DNA of 64,000 nucleotides from Tricholoma matsutake. Lineage: Eukaryota; Basidiomycota; Agaricomycetes; Agaricales; Tricholomataceae. The stretch lies in contig AP026539.1 of assembly GCA_026075535.2 (NCBI GenBank), positions 11,470,001-11,534,000 on the forward strand, given 5' to 3'. Below are positions 41,995 to 51,450 of the stretch, piece after piece (the stretch's first letter is position 1; each line of letters opens with the position of its first letter). The translations under genes were made by a program, and so were the position numbers. Below the pieces are notes generated by a model. That model searched no databases. It was not told the origin of the DNA and saw only the letters and a program-made list of their open reading frames with translations.

Positions 41995-43119
41995 ATGGAT
42001 GCATCAGAGCACCTCAACGCACTTGAAAGCGATGTTACCGGAATATGCACGCAAATTGATTCGCTTAAATCTACAATCAAAAACTTCATCAGAACACTTC
42101 AGACCAGCTCCACAACTAATATTTCCCCCATTGTGACTCCAAGTGCACCCAACAACGACGCGCCGCCAAACACACCCAAGGAGCGTGCCCAGATCAAACT
42201 GTCCCCCCCCCCCCCCCCCACCAAATTTAATGGCGCGCATGCGCAGGGGCATGCATTCCTTAACTCCGGTGAGTTGTATATCAGTCTCCAGTCACATCAA
42301 TTCGTCGATGAAGCTGCAAAAATTTATTGGGCCTTCACATATATGAAATTTGAGCGTGCCTATCTCTACATGGACTGTATTCTGCAGCAAACCAAAGAAC
42401 CCGGTTCTCTACCTTTCTCCACTTGGGGTGACTTTCGAGCAGAGTTTGTACGCCACTTTTGTCCCCTCAATGAGCGCCACTGAGCAGTGACATGACTTGA
42501 GTCATCCTCATACCACCAGGCATGTCGATCTGTGGACGATTATATTGATGAGTTTAAAGACTTGGTGGACATGGCAGGATATGGGGGTGGGCTACCAGTA
42601 GTGGTGAAGTTCCGACGAGGCCTCAACTGGGAGATTCAGGACCAGATTGCACAGATGTTGGAAGGATGTCCAGCAGATGATGATATCTATGCTTGGTATG
42701 AAGCTGCTCCCTTCTGTGATGAGAACCGACTCACAAATGCGGCGTTCAATGCTGCATTCCAGGCTCCAACTACCACTCCTACATCCCACGTCTTCAATTG
42801 AACCCTTCCCCAATGCAACCCTATTCCCGTCCATCAAACTCCTGCACCGGCCATCAATGTTCCAGTACCAATGGATGTCGATGCAGCCTGTAGCCGTGCA
42901 CGCAGGTTAAACCTCTGCTACCGCTGTGGGGAAACTGGACATATGGCTGGAGCATGCCCCCATCATCAGGATATCCGCATGCTCACCCCTGAGGGGCGAG
43001 ATGAACTCCTCCAGGACCTGTTGGCACTTGTAGATGTCGAGGAAGTGAAGGGTCAGGTTGCAGAGGAGGTCAAATTAGAGGATGTAGAGGAGCAGGATTT
43101 TTCTATTCGCAATGAGTGA
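41995..43119 (+). pseudogene. Chromovirus gag with CCHC knuckle, broken
   Basis: ATG at 41995 (MDASEHLNALESDV) begins a coiled-coil-like N-terminus, followed by a Pro run, capsid blocks FNGAHAQGHAFLNSGELYIS, AKIYWAFTYMKFERAYLY and WGDFRAEFVRHFCPLNE, then after stops at 42483 and near 42492 DDYIDEFKDLVDMAGY (42532-42801), and after another stop the zinc knuckle CYRCGETGHMAGAC (42919-42960). The frame ends at 43119. A 14-C run near 42205-42218 lies in the Pro stretch. The order coil, capsid, knuckle is typical of Ty3/gypsy gag. Confidence 0.8.
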
Positions 43120-44219
43120 ATCGTACACCCTTGTTGCCTATCCATAACCACTTTGAAGTTTTGTCAGTTGAATCCCCGGAGAATGAATCTGATTTCATGA
43201 CTATTCCCCTCTCTGAACCTTCAAAGTTGGGTGAAGACATACCTGCCCCTCCTCTCTCTACCTCTACCTCATGCCCCAAAATTAAATCATGGGAGCGCAA
43301 ACTACCACGCAAATATATTGTTGCATCCACTCCCTCTGCACACTCCTTGAACGTGGTGATCGAACTACAGACTACCGACACTGGACAGATACTTGGTGTC
43401 TCTGCGCTCCTAGACTCTGGTGCTACTGGTCTCTTCATTGATGCCGACCTCGCACGACAACATCGCCTGAATACTCGCTCACTCCCGCGTCCGATACCTG
43501 TTTATAATGTGGATGGATCCCCAAATGAAGCTGGTGCCATCCGAGAGGTTGTGGACCTGGTCCTCCATTACAAAGATCACAGTGAGCATACCCTTTTTGC
43601 TGTCACTCAATTAGGAAAGCAGAAGGTTATTTTGGGTTACCTGTGGCTTCAAGACCATAACCCAGAGGTCGACTTGTGTACTGGGGAGGTTACCATGAGC
43701 TGATGTCCATCCCGTTGTTGCACTTGTTTCACAGAAGCCAAGCTGGAACATCGTGGACAAAGGGCCTCGATACAATGTACCTGGAAGGGCTGTGCTGAAC
43801 CTCTACCAGTGCCAGATGTGGAGTTGGAGGGGGTTCCTGATCTGATGCCGGATTCAGATGATGACAAGGAGGAGCCAGAGGAAGTTGAGGAAGGAGATTG
43901 GATTTTCTACACTGCGATTCATCCATCGCATGAGGTGTGTGCTACATCAAACATATCCCAGCGCCTTGCCAAGGCCTTCCACAAAAACAATACTGCTAAA
44001 TCCTCTGCTGACTCCTTACTTCCTCACCTCCATGAGTTTGAAGATGTGTTCTCCAAGGAATCATTCGATTCTCTCCCTGCATGCAAGCCATGGGACCACG
44101 CAATTGAACTCATCCCCGGTGCAACCCCTTCCTCCTGCAAGGTTTATCCTCTCTCCCCCGAGGAGCAACGACAGCTTGACCAGTTCATCGATGAGCACCT
44201 AGCCTCTGGATGTATTTGA
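43116..44219 (+). pseudogene. Chromovirus protease and linker
   Basis: Frame 43116-43703 contains VSALLDSGATGLFIDADLA, the retropepsin DSG motif (near 43420-43440), with GKQKVILGYLWLQDHNPEVD as the second conserved block. A stop at 43703 is followed by linker sequence (43809-44219) with AIELIPGATPSSCKVYPLSP, the normal entry to gypsy RT. The protease frame begins -1 to gag at 43116-43119, but no slippery heptamer is seen there. Confidence 0.8.
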
Positions 44220-44228
44220 CCATCCAAG

Positions 44229-45527
44229 TTGCCCATCGCCTCTCCCTTTTTCTTTGTCAAGAAGAAGGATGGCTCACTTCAACCAGTTCAAGACTATAGA
44301 AGGCTCAATGACATCATGGTCAAAAATTGCTACCCGCTACCTCTCATCTCTGAACTTGTGAACCAACTCCGTGGAGTGCGATACTTCACCAAGCTCGATA
44401 TCCATTGGGGTTACAATAATGTGAGGATAAAGGAGGGAGATGAGTGGAAGGCAGCCTTTCATACCAACCGTGGTCTTTTTGAACCGCTTGTCATGTTATT
44501 TGGCCTTACTAATAGTCCTGCCACCTTCCAGACCATAATGAACAACATCTTCCACAACCTCATCCTCAAGGGCGTCGTCTGTATCTACCTCAATGATATC
44601 CTCATCTTCACTTGCACAGTGGAAGAGCATCATCACATTATGCACCTCGTCTTGGAATGACTTCGACAGTACAAACTCTACCTTCATCAGGACAAGTGCG
44701 AGTTTGAGAAGACCAAGATCGAGTACCTCAGCCTAATTCTCTCGGAGGGCCAGGTGGAGATGGATCTGGTCAAGGTGAATGGGGTCATGGCAGGGCTGAC
44801 ACCCACAAACAAGAAAGAGGTGCAGTCCTTTTTAGGCTTCATCAATTTCTACTGGTGTTTTATCAAGGATTTCTCACATCATGCGTGACCACTGTTTGAC
44901 TTGACAGGGAAGGAGGCATGGTGGTGGGACAATGCACAGCAGGAGGCATTTGAAAAGCTTAAAGAGATGGTCACTTCCACTCCCATCCTTACCTTTGCTG
45001 ACAATTTGTGCCCTTTTTGTGTAGAAGCCAACAGTTCTGACTTTGCGATGGGCACCGTGTTGTCTCAGCAGTCTCCGGAGGACCAGAAGTGGCATCCTGT
45101 TGTGTTCTACTCCAAGAGCCTTAGTGCTGTGGAATGGAACTATGAGATCCATGACAAGCAGATGCTGGCGATAATGCGTGTGCTTGAGGAGTGGCGACAC
45201 TTCCTCGAGGGTGCCCTACACAAGGTGGAAATTTGGATGAATCACAAGAATCTCGAGTACTTTATGATGGCCAAGAAATTGAACCATCGTCAAGCTCGTT
45301 GGTCCCTGTATCTATCCAGGTTCAACTTCTCCTTGCACCACCGTCTGGGTCACAGCATGGGGAAGACCGATGCCCTCTCCTGGCATGCAGATCATGGGGA
45401 TGGTGGTGATGACAATCAAGACATCGTGTTGTTTCAGCCAAACCTGTTTACTATCCGTGCATTGGAAGGTATCGCGCCCCAGGGTGAGGAGCGGGACATC
45501 CTACATGACATCCATCACGAACCATAG
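44229..45527 (+). pseudogene. Chromovirus RT and RNase H, catalytic Asp lost
   Basis: ASPFFFVKKKDGSLQPVQDY, YFTKLDIHWGYNNVRI, LFGLTNSPATFQTIMNNIFH and then CIYLNDILIFT near 44580-44610. The catalytic YLDD box reads YLND here, a G-to-A change that would destroy polymerase activity. Stops follow at 44658 and near 44888. RNase H (44901-45527) has EANSSDFAMGTVLSQ, NYEIHDKQMLAIM and MNHKNLEYFM. It stops at 45527. Confidence 0.85.
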
Positions 45528-46745
45528 TGGTTTATACAAGGATGTCATGGCCCAAGCTGTTAAGGAACTGAGGAAGGGATCTACCCTCTCCTTACATGCG
45601 GCAGAGTGGGCAGAGAAGGAGGACTTGTTGTATTTCCGGGATCACATCTATGTACCCAACAACCCAGACCTTTGTCGACATATCATATCCCAACACCACG
45701 ACTCACGGATTGCTGGTCATCCTGGGTGTTGGAAGACCTTGGAGCTCACCTCACGGAATTATTGGTGGCCACAGATGTCATGGCTCATTGGTCAGTATTG
45801 TCGTACTTGTGACCTTTGCTTACGCACCAAGACTCCTCGTCACAAACCCATTGGTGAGCTACACCTCTCCCCATCCCAGAAAGTCGTTGGGATGTCGTCA
45901 GTGTCGACTTTGTGGTGGAGTTGCCAGAGTCGAATGGGTTCAATGCGGTGATGTGTACAGTTGACTCTGCAGGAAAACACGCTCACTTCATTCCCACTCA
46001 CACCACTGTCAGCGCACTGGGTGCTGCCTGCCTCTACCTCCACAATGTGTGGAAATTACATGGACTCCCAGGCACTTTCCTTTCTGACTGTGGGCCTCAG
46101 TTCGTGGCAGAGTTCACTCGTGAGCTATACCGACTCCTGGGGATCAAACTCCTTGCTTCGACTGCTTACCACCTGCAAACCGATGGTCAGACCAAACGAG
46201 TCAACCAGGAATTGGAGCAGTACATCTGTGTCTTTGTCAATGAACGCCAGGATGATTGGGATGACCTCCTCCCCTTGGCCAAGTTCGGATACAACAACCA
46301 CATCCATGCTTCCACTCAACAAACCCCCTTCTTCTTGGACACTGGATGGCACCCACGCATGGGATTCAAACCTCACCAGGCCCCCTTGCATATTGAGACA
46401 GTGAACGAGTTCACAGAACACATGAGGGACAGTTTGGAGGAAGCGAAGGCCGCCTTGGCAAAGGCAAAAGAGGACATGGCACACTTCTACAATCAATGCC
46501 ACTCTCCAACGCCGCAGTACAGGGTTGGTGATCGAGTTTATCTTGACTCCAGTGACATCTCCACTACCCATCCATCCAAAAAACTTTCCCATCGCTTCCT
46601 GGGACCTTTCCCCATTGTCAAATGCATTGGAATGCATGGCTATTGTCTATGCCTCCCAGCCTCCATGTCTAGACTTCACCCAGTCTTCCACATCGTGAAA
46701 CTCCTTACCGCTCCCTCAGATCCTTTCCCAGGGCACCGTTCATGA
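45528..46745 (+). pseudogene. Chromovirus integrase
   Basis: The zinc-binding part is H..H (HHDSRIAGHPG, near 45705) and CRTCDLCLRTK (near 45800). After a frame change near 45900 the core runs NAVMCTVDSAGKHAHFIP, GTFLSDCGPQFVAEF (second Asp region near 46085) and HLQTDGQTKRVNQELEQY (Glu near 46210), followed by the C-terminal GPFPIVKCIG block typical of the GPY/F module and LHPVFHIVKL. It ends with a TGA at 46745 that directly precedes the chromodomain. Confidence 0.85.
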
Positions 46746-46766
46746 CCACCACTGCCACCTACAGTC

Positions 46767-46985
46767 GTGGAGGGAGAGCCCCAGTATGAAGTCAAGTCAA
46801 TCTTGGACAGCCGGTTACGTCGAGGGAAGCTCCAGTATTTGGTACACTGGAAGGGTTATGGGTATGAGGAGAACTCATGGGCCAAGGAGTCCGATGTGAA
46901 TGCCCCTCAGTTAGTCAAGGAGTTCCACCAACGGCACACTGCTGCACCACGTCGTATTCAAGTCAGTGACTTTGGTCATATGTGA
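46767..46985 (+). pseudogene. Chromodomain of the same chromovirus pol
   Basis: EPQYEVKSILDSRLRRGKLQ, LVHWKGYGYEENSWAKESDV is a near-complete chromodomain (YEV, YLVHWKGY, SWA). In chromoviruses it is fused to integrase and directs insertion to particular chromatin. Here it is separated from integrase only by a stop at 46745. Confidence 0.85.
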
Positions 46986-47026
46986 TTTCGAATGCATCGG
47001 GGTGATGCATCTTAGAGGGGGGGTGA

Positions 47027-47389
47027 TGTAAGGGGACTAGAGGGTGCCCCACATGTTTCTCCTATTTTTTACATTTGTCCTATATTTTTTCTCACCTCGT
47101 TTCCTTCTGTTCTTCATTTTCTATGATTTTCCCCTTATTTTATTACTAATTTCCCCTTCTACTGCATTTGTGCATGTTGACAGTTTTATATTTAGAGACA
47201 GAGTACCATACCAACATCTACCCCTTGGTATTACATCATGCAGCGGCCTTGATCAGCCTATCTCTGCCTTTTCTATTTTTAGTTATTATTTGATTTTTGC
47301 AGTTTTCACATATACTGGGCACTGGCAAGGGGATCTTTAGAGTTTTCTCTTCAGATTTCCCTTTGCTAGAGGCTGAGGTTGCCCTTATA
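47027..47389 (+). repeat. Right LTR of the 41-47 kb chromovirus
   Basis: 363 bp, preceded by a purine tract (TTAGAGGGGGGGTGA). It differs from the left LTR by a 60-bp segment and scattered mostly C/T and G/A changes. Confidence 0.85.
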
Positions 47390-47644
47390 ATGAGCAACTG
47401 CTCATAGGGAGAAAGGCTGGTGCATACGAGCCAATGCCAGTGGGGAGAGGGAACAATGCCAAAGGACAAGAGAGGGAGGGTAGAGTTGACACAGTGTTTG
47501 CCACCGCACCTACGATCAATTTCTCATAGGATGATTCGAGACAAGCCAGCCAGCCAATGCCAGCAGAGAGGATGGGTAATCCCAGGGAGCCAGGGAGGAG
47601 TAAGAGGGTGGAGACAACACTTATGACTAAGTTACAATGATTTT

Positions 47645-47815
47645 TCGAATCAAATAGTTATCACCTTTTGTCGCATCCACAAACTCACCTGTCTTGGATT
47701 GGTCTTGGACACGTTCAACTTGGTGTCACATGGCTAATTAAGTGACACATTTGTGATACTAGAGCGAGACTTCTTGTCTTTAACTTCTACCAGCATGCAA
47801 ATCATCCTCCACTGT
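47645..47815 (+). repeat. Dispersed repeat, copy 2 (partner at 40415-40570)
   Basis: Shares several 10-15 bp words in the same order with 40415-40570. It lies between the hairpin-module remainder and the upstream region of the large Helitron. No hairpin, coding capacity or polymerase III box was recognised. Confidence 0.55.
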
Positions 47816-48010
47816 ATAAAGTTCTCTCTAGTTGTTTGCTTCCTGGTTTTATACACTACAAGACAACATGATTTCAAAAAAAGACAATGGGGACTGTGCA
47901 ATGAACTCAAGTGTGTAATTTAAAATACTTCTCATGCAACAAGCCAATTGAACTAAAGCTGTGAAATGTCATCTAGCAGTGACTCAAGACCTGTTGAACA
48001 ACAAATTCTC

Positions 48011-48378
48011 CTGACAGACGGCATTAGTAAACTTAGCTGCTTATTATTAGATCCACAGTTGGTTCTGATCTACTCAAATCTTATTCACAAACCTTTGTTG
48101 AAACACTGAAATAGAGACAATGATACTTGGAAATGTTCTCTGCCAACAAACAGCAGTGTTAGGAGAATTGGCTGCTTATCATTAGATTCACAGTTTGTTT
48201 TGCTCTACTCAGAGCTTATTTGTGAAGCTTGATCACAACACTTATATAGAAACAACGATACTAGGCAATATTCTCTGCTGACAAACAGCGCAAAGAGAAT
48301 TGGCTATTTATCATTAGATTCACAGTATGTTCTACTCTACTCAGATATTATTTATGAAGCTTCATTGAAGAGCATTTT
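48011..48378 (+). repeat. Three tandem units of about 130 bp upstream of the Helitron gene
   Basis: Units start at 48011, 48140 and 48275 with CTG.C..ACA and share CTGCTTAT.ATTAGAT.CACAG, CTCTACTCAGA.CTTATT and GAAGCTT. Divergence between units is moderate. They lie about 200-570 bp before the Helitron's first coding block, so they may be subterminal repeats of the Helitron. Confidence 0.7.
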
Positions 48379-48580
48379 CTACTTATCAGGACATGCCAGG
48401 TGCTACCAGTATCATATGGAAGAGTAAACACAGTTCATACTATACATCACCTACATGAGACCACTATTCTCATGAAAAATCAACAAGTAAAATCCACCCT
48501 CTTTACAAACATCAGACCCTGACAGAACATGGCTCCTGTATAATAGTCCAACAGAATTACAAGTCACAAACTACACTTAT

Positions 48581-50218
48581 ATGACTGCCACACAACTCAC
48601 TGCAGTTTACAAATCTTTTTCAAAACAGCAAAAGAGGGAGACCATAATTCTTGCCATACATCATTTACATGAGAACACTATTCTCATGATAAATCAGCAG
48701 GAAAAATTGACCATGATTGAAGACTCATTACAAACTTCAAACCTTCACAAGACATGGCTGTTGTATTCTAGTCCAATACAACCACAAGTTAGATATCACA
48801 GTGTGTCTGTTCCAGGACCCATTCAGTTTTTTCAAAACCTTCACATGTCAATGACCATCCATAAATTGATAGCTTATCAAGAATTCTGGAGACAGGTTTA
48901 CAAAAATTTTCCTGCTACATTTAGGTGGCTGATATTTATAAGGTACTTTGCATATGACAGTATGCAACTCAGAATGCTTTGGCTAGCTAGACAAATGAAG
49001 CAGAACACAACTAGAAGACATGACTACTGTTGCATGACTCTTGAATCTTTGCAACTCAGTGTCAGACATGTATATAGACAGCTGCATCATGTTAGTCAAA
49101 GAGGTAGACAAATACAACTGTTACATATGCAGCATGCTATCATACTGCTAAATAACTCTAACCTATTTTGCTGGATTTTCCCTATGAAGAAAGTTGCCAC
49201 AATTTATGGATGTGCTATAATGTCATTTAAATTTAAAATGTTGAGGCACTTTCCTATACACTCAATAATTGATTACTTAATGAGACTCACAGCTATCCAA
49301 TTTCATTTTGTCCACAAAGATTTAAAAAGCAGCACTTACATGACTGGAGGAGGAAGACCAGCTGTTTTTTCTGGACAAATGCTACAGGAATATAATACAT
49401 CAGAATATGAAACTGACTGGAATGCTAACCTTTATTTTGTTGATCATATTGATAGTACAGGTCTATGCCAGTATCCTACATCAGAAGGATTTGCTCATGT
49501 GCATATTCCTTTGCAACAATTGATACCAATGCTTACCAACAAAAATATACATAAGATTTCCAAAATCCACAAAATGCAAGTTGGCTCTCATATCTCAAAA
49601 GCAAGTATGTGTCAGAATTTTGACTTCCATAATTGTGTAAGCTGTAATCTTTATGTTTCTGTCTTTCAAAAGACCAAAACACAGACTCAAAAACCTGAGG
49701 CAGAGATAAGACCTGAAACCTTGGTTTATGAAGGAGAAGTTTCACAGCAAAAGACAATATTTCCTCCTGAGCCATTAAATGAGAAGGTGATTCATCAAGT
49801 ACTTGATGATTTTGGCAAAGATTCACAGCCCAAAATGTTGCAAGAAGCTGGATGTGCTGTATGTGGAAAACTTACTCCTATTATTCAGCTGTCAAAGTTG
49901 AATGCAGTCAAAAACCTGTTACAAGGGAGTAACCAGAAAGTGATGTCAGAGAACAACAGATCAAATTGAAGAAGATAGTGGACCAGTGTTGAACAAACAT
50001 TCAGACCAAATATGTGATACCTGTAGACATTACTTGCAAGCTGATAAAATGCCACCACATGCATTAGCAAATGGTTTATGGGTTGGAGAAACTCCACCAC
50101 AATTGTCAAGCTTAAGATTTGTAGAGAAATTATTGATTCAATGAGTACGAGTTAATGGCTGTTTTATTTGAGTCACTTCTTTGGGACTCAGAAAGATGGT
50201 TTCTCATGTAACTGCATT
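48581..50218 (+). pseudogene. Helitron protein, N-terminal part
   Basis: The long frame 48581-49969 (about 462 residues) has no named domain until its end, which reads EAGCAVCGKLTPIIQLSKLN. After a frame change near 49968 the chain continues DQICDTCRHYLQADKMPPHA, LANGLWVGETPPQLSSLRFV (49980-50140). The two CxxC pairs and the LANGLWVG block are typical of the DUF6570 region upstream of Rep in fungal Helitrons. TGA codons near 50142 and 50170 follow. A 115-bp segment in front of the frame (about 48440-48553) is a diverged duplicate of 48651-48780. Confidence 0.75.
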
Positions 50219-51060
50219 TGTTAAGACTATAGGTCTTTAACTCAGCCTTGGCTTCATATGTCACAGTTGGAGGCTTTCCAACTGTCTCGGTATCGCACTA
50301 GGAGACTTTCCTAGTGTATCGGGCTTCCTGCCTTCACTTGGGTACTTCCTCAAGTCGTCACAGCTATCTGTACTCAGAGGCTTTCTGAGTAGACTGTCGG
50401 TTTGTGTATCACAGTTGGAGGCTTTCCAACTGTCGAGTTCAAGTTATCACAGCTAGGGGCTTCCTAAGCTGTCGAGTGTTCTGGTTGAGTCTAAGACCGT
50501 TGATTGAATTAAGTCAAGCTAAGGAATACAGGCAGTATTACTGTAGCTTATATATGGTTCAGAGAATGTCTATCGTCCAATCAGAATAGGAGATCCTTGT
50601 CAAGTAAATATAGAAGGGACAATAGAACAGCAAGCCTCATGCCTAGCATGAGGAGTCCGATGTCATGGAGTGCTGCGGCACAGCATGTCGAAGAACAATA
50701 GCAAATAACCCTCATGCCAAGCATGAGGCATCCGATGTTACGGAGTGCTGCAGCGCAGCATGTCAGGAAACAATAACAGATAAGCCTCATGCCTAGCATG
50801 AGGCATCCGATGTCAAGGATCCGATGTCAAGGACATGCTGTGGTGCAGCATGTTGATCGTGAGAGTCCGACGTCATGGACCTCATGTTAGGAGGCTGTCA
50901 TATCACAGCATGTGTGGGAGTGGGTTCAGGTGCATGGGGTCACCATGCATCAAAGCGTCTCCCATCGGAAGTGAGTCGAGTCGAATGAGAAAATTAAAGT
51001 ACCCGGTCTTGCCAGTGTATGTCTGGTTGTCGTGGGTTACGATAACAGAAAATCGTAACA
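50219..51060 (-). repeat. 3' LTR of the minus-strand chromovirus, with 75-bp tandem duplication
   Basis: 842 bp, 165 bp longer than the other LTR: a 75-bp unit beginning AA.CCTCATGCC.AGCATGAGG is present at 50632, 50707 and 50782 (one copy in the 5' LTR), and a 15-bp piece is also doubled. The unit contains a CCTCATG/CATGAGG hairpin. Confidence 0.93.
50221..50473. repeat. Array of seven short hairpins in the LTR
   Basis: AAGAC/GTCTT (50223-50237), AGTTGGA/TCCAACT (50265-50283), CACTAGGA/TCCTAGTG (50296-50316), ACTTG/CAAGT (50336-50355), ACTCAGA/TCTGAGT (50372-50390), ACAGTTGGA/TCCAACTGT (50411-50433), ACAGCTTAGG-like (50449-50473). Stems differ in sequence while the loop is mostly GGCTT or GACTT. 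All stems are preserved in the second LTR (about 56866-57118). Confidence 0.75.
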
Positions 51061-51083
51061 TCACCCTCTCTCTATCTTCGAAG

Positions 51084-51440
51084 TCACTGACTTTGAATAA
51101 TATCTTTGTTCCTTCTCCGGGGTCTGGTCGGATGTGGTCTGGATAGATGAATGGGTTGGGGTCGAGGGGTGCGATGGAGGAATAACTCGTGTCCGAACTT
51201 GGACCACGATCGGGTTCTTCTGGTTCGTGCTGCCTCAGGCAGTGGTGTCAGCGGGGTGGTGATCTCGTAGAGAGATGGGTTCTCTATAGGGTTCTGTAGA
51301 ATGGAGAATTCGATGTCTGTAATCGGGGGTTTGGGTCTTGGTTGAAAGATGGCATAGAGGCAGAATACAAAGGTCAGGGCCGCAGCCACAGCCAGGATTG
51401 TGCCAACGATGATGGTGAGGATCTCAATCCCTGCGGGCAT
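51084..51440 (-). CDS. Extra frame behind pol: small single-pass membrane protein
   Basis: A 118-codon frame from the ATG at 51440, intact, starting 10 bp after the pol stop at 51451 and ending just before the 3' LTR purine tract. Residues 3-30 form one long hydrophobic helix (IEILTIIVGTILAVAAALTF and on), and the rest is Pro/Arg-rich and strongly basic (TRRTRSW, RPHPTRPRRRN). The position matches the third gene (env-like) of some Ty3/gypsy elements, but there is no signal for surface glycoprotein features and the length is small. It could anchor particles to membrane. I know no family match. It could be a passenger, but being the only undamaged frame next to a damaged pol argues for something kept. 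Confidence 0.5.
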   Translation of the reverse strand: MPAGIEILTIIVGTILAVAAALTFVFCLYAIFQPRPKPPITDIEFSILQNPIENPSLYEITTPLTPLPEAARTRRTRSWSKFGHELFLHRTPRPQPIHLSRPHPTRPRRRNKDIIQSQ

Positions 51441-51450
51441 GGTTCCACCT

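Larger units (their letters stand above)
41407..47389 (+). mobile_element. Plus-strand chromovirus (Ty3/gypsy) in a hairpin palindrome
   Basis: LTRs TGTAA.GGGACTAGAGGG...CTTATA at 41407-41829 and 47027-47389. Flanking 5-mers ACGAG (41402-41406) and ATGAG (47390-47394) differ by one C/T change and are read as the target duplication. Gag, protease, RT, RNase H, integrase and chromodomain follow in normal order. Removing the element rebuilds palindrome B of the hairpin module (ACGAGCAACTGCTCATAGGG). About ten stops and a few frame changes make the copy inactive. Confidence 0.9.

Noticed and set aside
41424..47340. A 98-codon hydrophobic frame present at 41424-41720 and 47044-47340
   Set aside because: Both copies are the two LTRs of one element, so the similarity is explained by LTR identity. 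The hydrophobicity comes from T-rich sequence.
50221..50473. CRISPR-like repeat array
   Set aside because: The units are hairpins with different stems, with no constant repeat and variable spacers; the genome is eukaryotic and the array lies in an LTR.
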